Source: UM-FILTER-33-9 sp964530235
GTDB taxonomy: Bacteria; Patescibacteriota; Microgenomatia; UBA1406; GWC2-37-13
DNA: 64,000 nucleotides
Direction: 5' to 3'
NCBI GenBank assembly: GCA_964530235.1
Contig: CAZGYB010000001.1
Coordinates: 248,001-312,000, forward strand
Shown here: positions 7,554-14,632 of the stretch, piece by piece
Layout: every line of letters begins with the position of its first letter
Position numbering within the stretch: the stretch's first letter is position 1
Position numbers and translations under genes: made by a program
Notes under the pieces: generated by a model
The model's input: the letters and a program-made list of their open reading frames with translations, nothing else
What the model was told of the DNA's origin: nothing
The model's database searches: none

Positions 7554-7724
7554 TCAGGCTGTATCCAGCTTAGGAATTAAATTGGATTTCTGTAAGCCTG
7601 TGCTATCTTTTGCCAACGTTTCAAATAGCATCTCAACCCATTTTTTAGCTAACTCATCAATGTCCTGCTGGGGAGTAGCTTTGTACTTTCTGGCGTTGGT
7701 TGGTATTGGATGGATCTTTCTCAT
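7554..7724 (-). CDS. Small hypothetical protein, 56 aa
   Basis: The frame MRKIHPIPTNARKYK... continues with a helix of the type QQDIDELAKKWVEMLFETL and ends in KLDTA. It lies 37 bp upstream of the recombinase and just downstream of another small gene. Such short helical proteins often precede serine recombinases and may be directionality or regulatory factors, but I do not recognise this one. The opposite strand has an overlapping frame that looks like a shadow. Confidence 0.5.
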   Translation of the reverse strand: MRKIHPIPTNARKYKATPQQDIDELAKKWVEMLFETLAKDSTGLQKSNLIPKLDTA

Positions 7725-7725
7725 A

Positions 7726-7905
7726 CTAGTTACTGCTCGGGTTAATATCCCTAGATATAGGCTGCGGTTTCACAATATGTTGGGATGTAAAACAGTAAGT
7801 GAAACAACTCTTAAAACTCTTTTTTATTAGCCTTAAAACAAACTCAATAACTCTTTCTGAAAGAGATAGTTGTAAGTATTTATAGTAAGGACTATCTATT
7901 CTCAT
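7726..7905 (-). CDS. Small hypothetical protein, 59 aa
   Basis: The frame starts MRIDSPYYKYLQLSLSERV and ends INPSSN. AAGGGG lies 7 nt before the ATG and may be a weak ribosome binding site. Its TAG stop is one base from the ATG of the next small gene, giving a three-gene run with the recombinase. No domain is recognised. The residue pattern after codon 35 looks less protein-like, so the end could have decayed. Confidence 0.4.
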   Translation of the reverse strand: MRIDSPYYKYLQLSLSERVIEFVLRLIKKSFKSCFTYCFTSQHIVKPQPISRDINPSSN

Positions 7906-7969
7906 ATGTATTCCCCTTAAACTTTCATTAACCCTAAATGACTCTTATATGAACGTATATAAACAACGT

Positions 7970-8419
7970 TTAGTCATTTTCTATGGCTAAATTGGTTACT
8001 TCGGTTTGAGCTAGTTCAAATTCTTCACTAGTAAAAGTCATATCTTCTAAGATGGTTTGGATAGGGTTATCTATATTTTCGGTTTTGTGGAATATATCGG
8101 CTTCTTTGGTGGAGTATCGTTTTGGATTTTTCAGTTGATAGAACTTTCGCTTAACGTCATAGGGAGCAATAAATTTCTTGGACAGCAAACCTTTGTGCCA
8201 AATCCTTATCGAATCCTGCGATTTTCCAAAAACTTCCGAAATCTCATCTAGGAAAACTTCAAAGATGCCAAACTTGGCATGTCGAGAGTCAAAATCGCTT
8301 ATATCTATGAAAAACTCTAGAAGCATCAACTCTTGTATGGTTAATACGCCTTGTTGAAGAACTAACCATTTATTTCGATGCGATACTCTATATCCTTTAA
8401 GTTTCATATTCATACTCAT
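7970..8419 (-). CDS. Hypothetical protein, winged-helix-like, 149 aa
   Basis: I cannot assign a family. Residues 20-110 alternate helices and short strands, including VLTIQELMLLEFFIDI, FLDEISEVFGKSQDSIRIW and GLLSKKFIAPYDVKRKFYQL. This would fit a winged helix of a plasmid- or phage-type replication or regulatory protein. The C-terminal 40 residues are acidic. It lies in the same direction as the DUF5659-like gene and the recombinase operon. Confidence 0.5.
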   Translation of the reverse strand: MSMNMKLKGYRVSHRNKWLVLQQGVLTIQELMLLEFFIDISDFDSRHAKFGIFEVFLDEISEVFGKSQDSIRIWHKGLLSKKFIAPYDVKRKFYQLKNPKRYSTKEADIFHKTENIDNPIQTILEDMTFTSEEFELAQTEVTNLAIEND

Positions 8420-8431
8420 TTAGCGGACAGG

Positions 8432-8674
8432 TTATCTGTCCAAATACAACAGTTGCTTCAGACGTTTCATGGACGCATGAAAGCTAATGGGTTCGACTGT
8501 TGTTTTCATTTGGGAAAATTTAGCCACCAAAGAATCACACTCGGAAGAGTGTGTAAAAAGAAAAGTTGCCCGATTAGTGAAGTCTTTGTTTATCCCTGAA
8601 AATTCGATACCTTTAGCCAGGAGAAAAGAGGCAAGGCATATATCGGTAGTCTTGAAGAATTGCTCATTCTGCAT
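8432..8674 (-). CDS. DUF5659-like small protein
   Basis: This is an 80-aa protein. The pattern FFKTTDICLASFLLAKGIEF, a Phe-rich strand (ATFLFTHSSECDSLVAKF) and the end FHASMKRLKQLLY match the small DUF5659 group, found mainly near mobile elements. Function unknown. It precedes the 7970 gene by 12 bp and is probably cotranscribed. Confidence 0.6.
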   Translation of the reverse strand: MQNEQFFKTTDICLASFLLAKGIEFSGINKDFTNRATFLFTHSSECDSLVAKFSQMKTTVEPISFHASMKRLKQLLYLDR

Positions 8675-8740
8675 ATTAGCCGCATTGTCGCTAATATGCG
8701 ATTGAATCTGAATGAAACTTACAAACTCGTAAAATGCAGG

Positions 8741-9535
8741 TTAGATCGAGAGAAGTTTTTTGTAGTAGGCCACACCCTTAAGTACTCTGTTTTCATCAGA
8801 ACCAGAATCGGAGGGATCATTGCTATTGTCCATCCAATCAGTCGAGATTTGAACGTAAGTTTTTCCAGCTAGATGTTGCCAGTACCATTCACGATAAGCG
8901 CGGATTTTATTGACTTTATCAATACGGGGTAGGTAATAAGACAGTCTTTTGTCCGATTTGTATAACTGCCTTATTTTCTGCGCTTGTTCTTTTATTTCCA
9001 GATCAGTAGACGTTGGTGTTATTAAAATCGCAGCTTGAGGAAGTTGAAAATATGCAGGGGTAGATGAAATCATATCGTTTTCAACAACCGCATAAGAAGT
9101 GGCTTTGAAATTATCACCATCTACACTGCCATAGAAGATTACTTCTTCGATAGCGTCAGCAAAAAAGGGTGGCCGATGGAACAAATAACATAGGATGTTT
9201 GCATCCGTAACTAAATGCCTGTAGTCGTTGTCTAGTTCATGCTCAATGTCATTTCCCCAGACGGCATTATCATCAATAAAATCAATCAACTCTCGGGCAT
9301 TTTCGTATATAGAAAAGTCGAATTTAGTTTCTTTGCTGTTTTCCAGCCTATTCAAAATTTGCCTGAATTCACTCGATTGTATTGGCTTTTCGATGCCATA
9401 CTTCTGTCGTAGTTTGGGTAGGTATGCCAAGAACTCTGGTTTATCGAATAATATGGCCAGTTCTAGGAAGTTTTTATCATTTGATGTTTGGATATCAATT
9501 TTTAGACGTGCTAAATCTTCATACTTCATTTTCAT
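8741..9535 (-). CDS. Hypothetical protein, 264 aa
   Basis: I do not recognise a domain. The protein is soluble and acidic. It has a helical N-terminal half (LELAILFDKPEFLAYLPKLRQKYGI), a middle part with RELIDFIDDNAVWGNDIEHELDNDYRHLV, and an aromatic segment YREWYWQHLAGKTYVQISTDW near residues 215-235. The last 25 residues are Asp/Ser/Asn-rich. It sits alone between the DUF5659-like gene and a membrane protein on the same strand, within the island. Confidence 0.5.
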   Translation of the reverse strand: MKMKYEDLARLKIDIQTSNDKNFLELAILFDKPEFLAYLPKLRQKYGIEKPIQSSEFRQILNRLENSKETKFDFSIYENARELIDFIDDNAVWGNDIEHELDNDYRHLVTDANILCYLFHRPPFFADAIEEVIFYGSVDGDNFKATSYAVVENDMISSTPAYFQLPQAAILITPTSTDLEIKEQAQKIRQLYKSDKRLSYYLPRIDKVNKIRAYREWYWQHLAGKTYVQISTDWMDNSNDPSDSGSDENRVLKGVAYYKKLLSI

Positions 9536-9575
9536 TATTAGTCTATTTTACTAAAGAGGGGTATGTCAGGGGAAA

Positions 9576-9917
9576 TTATCTTTTGGATTTCTCTTGTTGC
9601 ATCTGTTGGTATTTTTTCTCTAACTCCCAATTATGGATTTCTTGTTCTTTTTCGCTCAAGCCTGGTTTAGTTACAAGATAATAAATGATAGCTAAAGGGC
9701 CGAGGAAGAAACCAGCCCAAAATGCGGAATTGATGCTTCTATTTTTCTTGTAGGCAATGTAGGAACAAAGCATAGCCTCGAGAGAGCCAATCGTTATAGC
9801 GGTATCCAGATCAATTTGGATTAGTCCGATGTTAAACACCACACCTAACCCGACACGTCCAAAGAATAGAAATATCAGAAATCCTAGAATTAACGAATAG
9901 ACTAGCTCTTTCTTCAT
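9576..9917 (-). CDS. Small membrane protein, 113 aa
   Basis: Three hydrophobic segments are visible at about 7-25, 36-56 and 66-83 (SAFWAGFFLGPLAIIYYLV). A charged cytoplasmic tail rich in Glu, Gln and Lys follows. No enzymatic motif. It diverges from the XRE regulator gene across about 108 bp, which must hold both promoters. Confidence 0.55.
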   Translation of the reverse strand: MKKELVYSLILGFLIFLFFGRVGLGVVFNIGLIQIDLDTAITIGSLEAMLCSYIAYKKNRSINSAFWAGFFLGPLAIIYYLVTKPGLSEKEQEIHNWELEKKYQQMQQEKSKR

Positions 9918-10025
9918 TCTGCTTAGATCATAGTATTTCTTAGCATAAAAATCAAAGCATATTTAAGGCTAAATGCTTAGTTATATTTAGTGGTGTTTGA
10001 GTACTAGGCGTACCACAATTTTGAT

Positions 10026-10247
10026 ATGCCTAAAACATCTGCGCAAACATTAAAGACGCTTGGGAAGAAGGTACAAAAATTAAGAAAAGATAGAGAGTTG
10101 TCGCAGGAGGAACTAGCACACCAGCTAGGGATCTCAAGAGTTTACATGGGTTTTATCGAACAAGGACGAGAAACCCCATCATTAAAGTTGTTAATGAAGA
10201 TATCCCGTAAGTTGGGGGTTAAGGTTGAGGACTTGTTTCATAAATAA
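10026..10247 (+). CDS. XRE-family helix-turn-helix regulator (possible R-M controller)
   Basis: This 73-aa Cro/CI-type protein binds DNA as a dimer. The HTH spans about residues 20-65, with LSQEELAHQLGISRVYMGFIEQGRETPSL, followed by LLMKISRKLGVKVEDLF, the usual end. It stands 104 bp upstream of the HNH endonuclease gene on the same strand. This is the position of controller (C) proteins that delay endonuclease expression in type II restriction-modification systems. The C-protein role is inferred from size and position; I did not find a convincing C box. Confidence 0.8.
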   Translation: MPKTSAQTLKTLGKKVQKLRKDRELSQEELAHQLGISRVYMGFIEQGRETPSLKLLMKISRKLGVKVEDLFHK

Positions 10248-10351
10248 TTCTCCTGCTGACATGTTTTTGATAGTTCCTACAAAACTAACTCCTTACATGA
10301 GATAATAGGTAGAATCTTTTGTTGTTTTTAAGGAAATAGTCGGAAAAACAT

Positions 10352-11428
10352 ATGATAAGTAAGAATTATATTCAAATCTCCCAGAAAGGCACAACTCTTA
10401 AATTAACATTGAAGAGTAATGCTGTTTCTAACGAATTTGGGAGGATGGTTTTTTACTCGAAAATACTACATTCATTAAAACCTGATGAGTTACGAATTTG
10501 GAGAGAAGCCGATAGGTTGGATTTGGAAATTAAAGGATGGCCCAAAACTATTAAATGGCAGAGAATTGGTGAGAAAGAGTATAAAGGTGAAATTCAGGTA
10601 GCAAATTTTAGTCTTGAGAAATATGCAACGGAATTAGAAACAGCTCTTGAGAGAATAGGTGCGGGTGAAGTTGGTGAAAATGGTAGCAGACTTAACATTA
10701 TTGAAATAGGAAAAGGATCACTCTGGAAAACGTATAAATTTTATTCAAAAGCTAGAACTATTGCTGCACTGTGTGTTCTTTACGACTTAGAACCACACCC
10801 GCGAAATGACTTAGAGATAAACATACCCCACAATTTACAGCCACAATGGGCATGGCCTTTATTTCAGGAGCAAGATAGTGTTGTAAGGGTTTACGGAGAT
10901 CCTAGTAAAACAGCTGATGTGTTGAGAAATGAAGGATGGAGCAGAGAGGGAGATAGCCCTGGAATGAAAGTTTTTAACCAAATCATTGGCGGTGCAAGAC
11001 AACAGATGTATCAGCTAATGAGACAAGATCAGGATGTAACCCAGCAGGTGATGAGAACAAACATTCCTACAAGGTGGAAGCGTGAATTGTATCAGAGTCA
11101 GGACTATACATGTAGGATATGTGGATTGAGATATGAGTTCGAATACCTTGCTCCCGATCATAGAATCCCCGTTATATTTGAAGCAGATGAGTTAACCGAG
11201 GAGAACTATAAAACAAAACTAATGACACTTTGTAGATATTGTAACCAACAAAAAAGGGAATTTTGTAAAAGAATAACACCAGACTACGACTGGCAAAGTA
11301 GCCCCTGGGCATATCCAGAGAAATTTGCAATAAAAAAGATTAGAGGTGAAGTAGATCAATTTGCCACAATTCAAAGGCTTTCAATTGATGAAGTTTTGAC
11401 AATGGTTAAAGAAGAAGAAAGTGGTTAG
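10352..11428 (+). CDS. HNH restriction endonuclease (candidate type II)
   Basis: This is the likely DNA-cutting enzyme of the restriction-modification module. The C-terminal third carries a zinc-bound beta-beta-alpha-metal nuclease: YTCRICG (Cys254, Cys257), APDHRIP (Asp269, His270) and CRYCNQQ (Cys294, Cys297, Asn298). The first 240 residues are unlike anything I can name and would hold target recognition. The gene ends 4 bp inside the end of the convergent methyltransferase gene. Lack of relatives that I know makes the specificity unpredictable. Confidence 0.75.
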   Translation: MISKNYIQISQKGTTLKLTLKSNAVSNEFGRMVFYSKILHSLKPDELRIWREADRLDLEIKGWPKTIKWQRIGEKEYKGEIQVANFSLEKYATELETALERIGAGEVGENGSRLNIIEIGKGSLWKTYKFYSKARTIAALCVLYDLEPHPRNDLEINIPHNLQPQWAWPLFQEQDSVVRVYGDPSKTADVLRNEGWSREGDSPGMKVFNQIIGGARQQMYQLMRQDQDVTQQVMRTNIPTRWKRELYQSQDYTCRICGLRYEFEYLAPDHRIPVIFEADELTEENYKTKLMTLCRYCNQQKREFCKRITPDYDWQSSPWAYPEKFAIKKIRGEVDQFATIQRLSIDEVLTMVKEEESG

Positions 11429-12438
11429 ACAGCTAGAGGTAGTTGTGATGGATTATCATCTAGCTTTACTAAAGGAAGTTTTTCGTAATTTTCAAAGTAC
11501 TTATAAATAAGGCTTGCGACTGCTTTTGCCAAACCCACAGGTACTGCGTTCCCAATTTGTCTATATACCGATGTCATTGGCCCATAAAATTCAAAATCTA
11601 AAGGAAAATCTTGGATTACTGCGATTTCTCTGCAAGATAATCTTCTGTGGTTATTAGGATGGTGGTTAATCATGGCACCACCTTTTTTATCTCCCCGGGC
11701 GGTTATTGTCGGCGATGGTTTATCAGGATCAATATATCTATTGCTTAAATAGCCATTAAACTTTAATTTGAATTTTGAATACTCATGATTCTTTAAGTTA
11801 TGTTCTGTGTTTGGCTCTGGTATTGACTGTAATGCCTTACCAATAGATACCCATTTTTTCAATTCATTAGTTGGGTTACTGCTATGGGTGGGTTTGGGAG
11901 GGAAATTGATATTTGGATTTAAGTCCTTTCTGATTCCTAGAATCATTACTCTTTGTCTTGTCTGGGGAACCCCATAGTTTGCAGCATTTACTAATGCAAA
12001 TTTACAATTATAGCCAACATCTTCAAAATCTTTCAGAATTAGCTTAAACACCTCGCCTTTGTCTAGACTTAAAATTCCTTTAACATTCTCAGCAAGAAAT
12101 AGCTTAGGTTTTTTATCACGGATAACACGCTTCATTTCAAGATATAGTTTATTTCTACTATCACTAGAAGCTCGTTTCATATTGGCGACTGAAAAACCTT
12201 GGCATGGGAAACCCCCAATTACCACGTCAGCGTCAGGAATTTCTGATGAAGGAATATTTTCAATACCACCTAGAATAATGTGCTTACCAAAATTAAGTTC
12301 ATAGGTTTTTACCGAATCTTCATCATTATCATTAGCCCAAATGATATTAAATCCTGCCTTCTTAAATCCCAAGTCCATGCCACCAGCACCAGAAAATAGT
12401 GAAACTATAGTAGGAGCATTTTTAATTTTATTTGTCAT
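11425..12438 (-). CDS. DNA (cytosine-5) methyltransferase, first of two
   Basis: It transfers methyl from S-adenosylmethionine to C5 of cytosine in its target. The ten-motif order is complete: VSLFSGAGGMDLGF (I), GGFPCQGFS with the catalytic Cys (IV), AENVKGIL (VI), QTRQRVMILG (VIII), SPTITARG (before the target recognition domain) and RQIGNAVP (X). At 337 aa it is of usual length. Its start overlaps the end of the second methyltransferase gene by 11 bp, so the two are translationally coupled. It converges with the HNH endonuclease gene. Confidence 0.95.
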   Translation of the reverse strand: MTNKIKNAPTIVSLFSGAGGMDLGFKKAGFNIIWANDNDEDSVKTYELNFGKHIILGGIENIPSSEIPDADVVIGGFPCQGFSVANMKRASSDSRNKLYLEMKRVIRDKKPKLFLAENVKGILSLDKGEVFKLILKDFEDVGYNCKFALVNAANYGVPQTRQRVMILGIRKDLNPNINFPPKPTHSSNPTNELKKWVSIGKALQSIPEPNTEHNLKNHEYSKFKLKFNGYLSNRYIDPDKPSPTITARGDKKGGAMINHHPNNHRRLSCREIAVIQDFPLDFEFYGPMTSVYRQIGNAVPVGLAKAVASLIYKYFENYEKLPLVKLDDNPSQLPLAV

Positions 12439-13402
12439 GTTTATTTTTTTTCAAAAAACTACCATACACCTCATTCAAAATTTTTCCTAATTTCTGTGCA
12501 TAGAGAGAGGGTACTGCGTTTCCAATTTGTCTATATTGAGAATTAACAGAACCAAAAAAAACAAAGTTATGAGGGAAAGTTTGCACCCAAGCCGATTCTC
12601 TCACTGTCATTCTTCTTTTCCCATTGGGGTGGGGTGTTGCATTTACTCCACCTTTTCCGTTACCTCTAGCTAGAATAGTTGGACTAGGTTTTGTGCCGTC
12701 TGTTGCCCTATGTCCTGTAAAATTTCTAATACTTAGTTTATATTTCGATCCTACATTTAGATCTGCGACATCATTAAATTTTTCTAATTCTAAAAACGCT
12801 TCATTTACAGATACCCATTTTTTAAGATTCATATCGCCATTTTGTGAATGGGTTATTTCGGGGTGGCGTAGTTCAAATTCAGGCATGAGATCTTTTCTAG
12901 TTCCTAGAATTATTACCCTTTTTCTCATCTGAGGGACACCATGCTCCGCCATATTTACTAGCTTATACTTGACTGAATACCCCGTTTCTTTGAAGTCATC
13001 TACAATTTTTTCAATCACCGCACCACCACCGATATTCAGCAAACCACGCACGTTTTCAGCTATAAACCACTTTGGTTGTTTGTCTTTAATAATTCTCAAC
13101 ATTTCTTGATAGAGAACATTCCTAGTGTCATCTACCTTTCTAAATTTGTTAGCTATTGAAAACCCTTGGCAAGGAAATCCTCCAACGATTAAATCCGCAT
13201 CAGGGATATCTTTAGAATCTATCTTAGCTATATCTTCGCAAACAACCTTTGTAGTCTTAAAATTTGCTTTATATGTTTCTACTGAGTCTTTATCATTATC
13301 GTTTGCCCACACAACATCTAATCCTGCCTTTTCGAGGCCAAGATCCATTCCACCAGCACCACTAAAAAGTGAAACTACAGTTATTTTGTTATTTTTTTTC
13401 AT
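12428..13402 (-). CDS. DNA (cytosine-5) methyltransferase, second of two
   Basis: This is a close paralogue of the neighbouring enzyme. It has VSLFSGAGGMDLGL, GGFPCQGFS, AENVRGLL, QMRKRVIILG, SPTILARG and RQIGNAVP. The target recognition segment differs modestly (GKGGVNATPHPNGKRR against GGAMINHHPNNHRR). Two m5C enzymes beside one endonuclease suggest an asymmetric recognition site with each strand methylated by one enzyme. Its ATG is one base from the stop of the LexA-like gene, so it is in the same operon. Confidence 0.95.
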   Translation of the reverse strand: MKKNNKITVVSLFSGAGGMDLGLEKAGLDVVWANDNDKDSVETYKANFKTTKVVCEDIAKIDSKDIPDADLIVGGFPCQGFSIANKFRKVDDTRNVLYQEMLRIIKDKQPKWFIAENVRGLLNIGGGAVIEKIVDDFKETGYSVKYKLVNMAEHGVPQMRKRVIILGTRKDLMPEFELRHPEITHSQNGDMNLKKWVSVNEAFLELEKFNDVADLNVGSKYKLSIRNFTGHRATDGTKPSPTILARGNGKGGVNATPHPNGKRRMTVRESAWVQTFPHNFVFFGSVNSQYRQIGNAVPSLYAQKLGKILNEVYGSFLKKNKHDK

Positions 13403-13403
13403 A

Positions 13404-14009
13404 TCAAGTAGTCTGCCTAATTAAACCAACAAACTTACCTCTTATTTCTAAACTCTTTGGGTATATATTCTCAAGCCTCGTATTTCTTGGTTCTAAATAT
13501 ATCTTGCCATCTTGATTATGATATTTCTTGAGTGTCGCTCCGTTTTCGGTAATGGCCACCACAGTGTCGCCATTGTCGGCGGTTTGTTGATGTTTAACGA
13601 CAACAATATCTCCATCCCAGATACCATCGTCTATCATGCTATCTCCCTGCACTTTTAGGGCATAAAAATCCCCGTGTTTGCTTACTAGGGATTTGGGTAC
13701 CTTGATGGGTTCGGGGTTTTCGATTGGTTCTATTGGAGATCCGGCAGCAATAATCCCCAATAGGGGAATTTCTGTTGTTTCCGGTGTAGCTTCCAATAAC
13801 GACACTCCTCGGGGTTGGTTTTCTTCTTTCTTGAGGTAGCCCTTTGTTTTTAATGCCATCACATGTTGGTGAACTGTTGAGATAGCGAGGCTTAATTTGC
13901 TGCCAATTTCCACTAGGGAGGGAGCATATCCGTTGTGTTTGGTGTATTCGGTAATGAAGTCAAGAACGTGTTTTTGCTTTGGTGTTATGGCCCTATTGAT
14001 TTTCTTCAT
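13404..14009 (-). CDS. LexA-like self-cleaving repressor
   Basis: A winged HTH (residues 8-65, with TPKQKHVLDFITEY and SLVEIGSKLSLAISTVHQHV) is joined to an S24 peptidase domain. The cleavage site Ala89-Gly90 (IIAAGSP), the nucleophile Ser124 (GDSMIDDGI) and the base Lys161 (ATLKKY) are all present. The length is 201 aa when started at MKKINRA, 7 nt after a TATAGT box. An upstream in-frame ATG at 14051 is less likely because it would run through the promoter. The gene heads an operon with both methyltransferases and faces the CBASS genes. Whether it is the cellular LexA or an island-specific regulator is open. Confidence 0.9.
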   Translation of the reverse strand: MKKINRAITPKQKHVLDFITEYTKHNGYAPSLVEIGSKLSLAISTVHQHVMALKTKGYLKKEENQPRGVSLLEATPETTEIPLLGIIAAGSPIEPIENPEPIKVPKSLVSKHGDFYALKVQGDSMIDDGIWDGDIVVVKHQQTADNGDTVVAITENGATLKKYHNQDGKIYLEPRNTRLENIYPKSLEIRGKFVGLIRQTT

Positions 14010-14095
14010 GGTATATACTATATTTAATACCGAAAGTGTTACGAAAGTCAAGCAGAAATTCGTAACAAAACGGAGAATTTAGAAAAGAAAATTAT
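14010..14095. promoter_or_regulatory. Divergent control region between LexA-like and CBASS operons
   Basis: The 86-bp gap contains three repeat elements. An inverted repeat GTTACGAA (14038-14045) pairs with TTCGTAAC (14059-14066). A direct repeat CGAAAGT occurs at 14031-14037 and 14042-14048, 11 bp or one helical turn apart. GGTAT...ATACC (14010-14031) directly abuts the LexA-like start. A TATAGT -10 box (14017-14022, minus strand) serves the repressor gene. These are candidate operators for autoregulation and for control of the CBASS genes. Confidence 0.55.
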
Positions 14096-14632
14096 ATGGA
14101 CTATATCTATCAAGTTTTTAACAACCCATTCTTCGTTATTGTTGGTGGCCTATTTACCATAGTTGCCGTTCTCTCTATTTTAACTACGATTGTTTTCTGG
14201 ATTTTAGGGATCACACCTCTTCTTTGGAGGTTGGGACTTGGAAGGTGGACTAGAAAGGTTGCCATTGTTGCTAGTTCAGATATGTATGCTACGTTAGAAA
14301 AGGATTTGGTTGATTCTGGGATATTTAGAAGGGGTAATATTTCTCCTATTAACAATAAATCATTGTCTGACGTTAGAGAACACTCTTTGTTGTTGGTGCA
14401 TTATCAATCTTTTACTGAGAAAGAGATTGAAACGATCCTTAACTACAAAACTTCAAAGTCAGGCATGGTGTTTTATTTCCCCGAGTTTTCTCCTCAAAAG
14501 GGTAAATCTATACCTCCAGATATGATTGACAAGATCGGCAATGTACCCAATACCACAATTGTGAATTTTAGAGGGCGTTTGCTTAACGATTTAATAACAA
14601 CACTAATAACGACTAGCTATGAAAAAAGATGA
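14096..14632 (+). CDS. Membrane effector of CBASS-like system (TM plus alpha/beta domain)
   Basis: This is the presumed killer protein activated by the cyclic nucleotide made by the next gene. Residues 11-40 form one long membrane segment or tight hairpin. Residues 53-178 show alternating strands and helices (KVAIVASSDMY, SLLLVHYQSF, GMVFYFPEFS, TTIVNFRGRLLND), suggesting a Rossmann- or TIR-like cytoplasmic sensor. The end FRGRLLNDLITTLITTSYEK looks conserved-type. It overlaps the CD-NTase gene by 14 bp. I cannot place it in a named CBASS effector class. Membrane disruption is inferred from the TM and gene context. Confidence 0.7.
   Translation: MDYIYQVFNNPFFVIVGGLFTIVAVLSILTTIVFWILGITPLLWRLGLGRWTRKVAIVASSDMYATLEKDLVDSGIFRRGNISPINNKSLSDVREHSLLLVHYQSFTEKEIETILNYKTSKSGMVFYFPEFSPQKGKSIPPDMIDKIGNVPNTTIVNFRGRLLNDLITTLITTSYEKR

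Noticed and set aside
7582..7830. Plus-strand frame of 82 aa before the recombinase operon
   Set aside because: It is antisense to the two small minus-strand genes, which have better start positions and operon spacing.
9918..10025. C-protein box upstream of the XRE gene (GTACTAGGCGTAC)
   Set aside because: The palindrome is short and does not match known C-box spacing; not strong enough to list as an operator.
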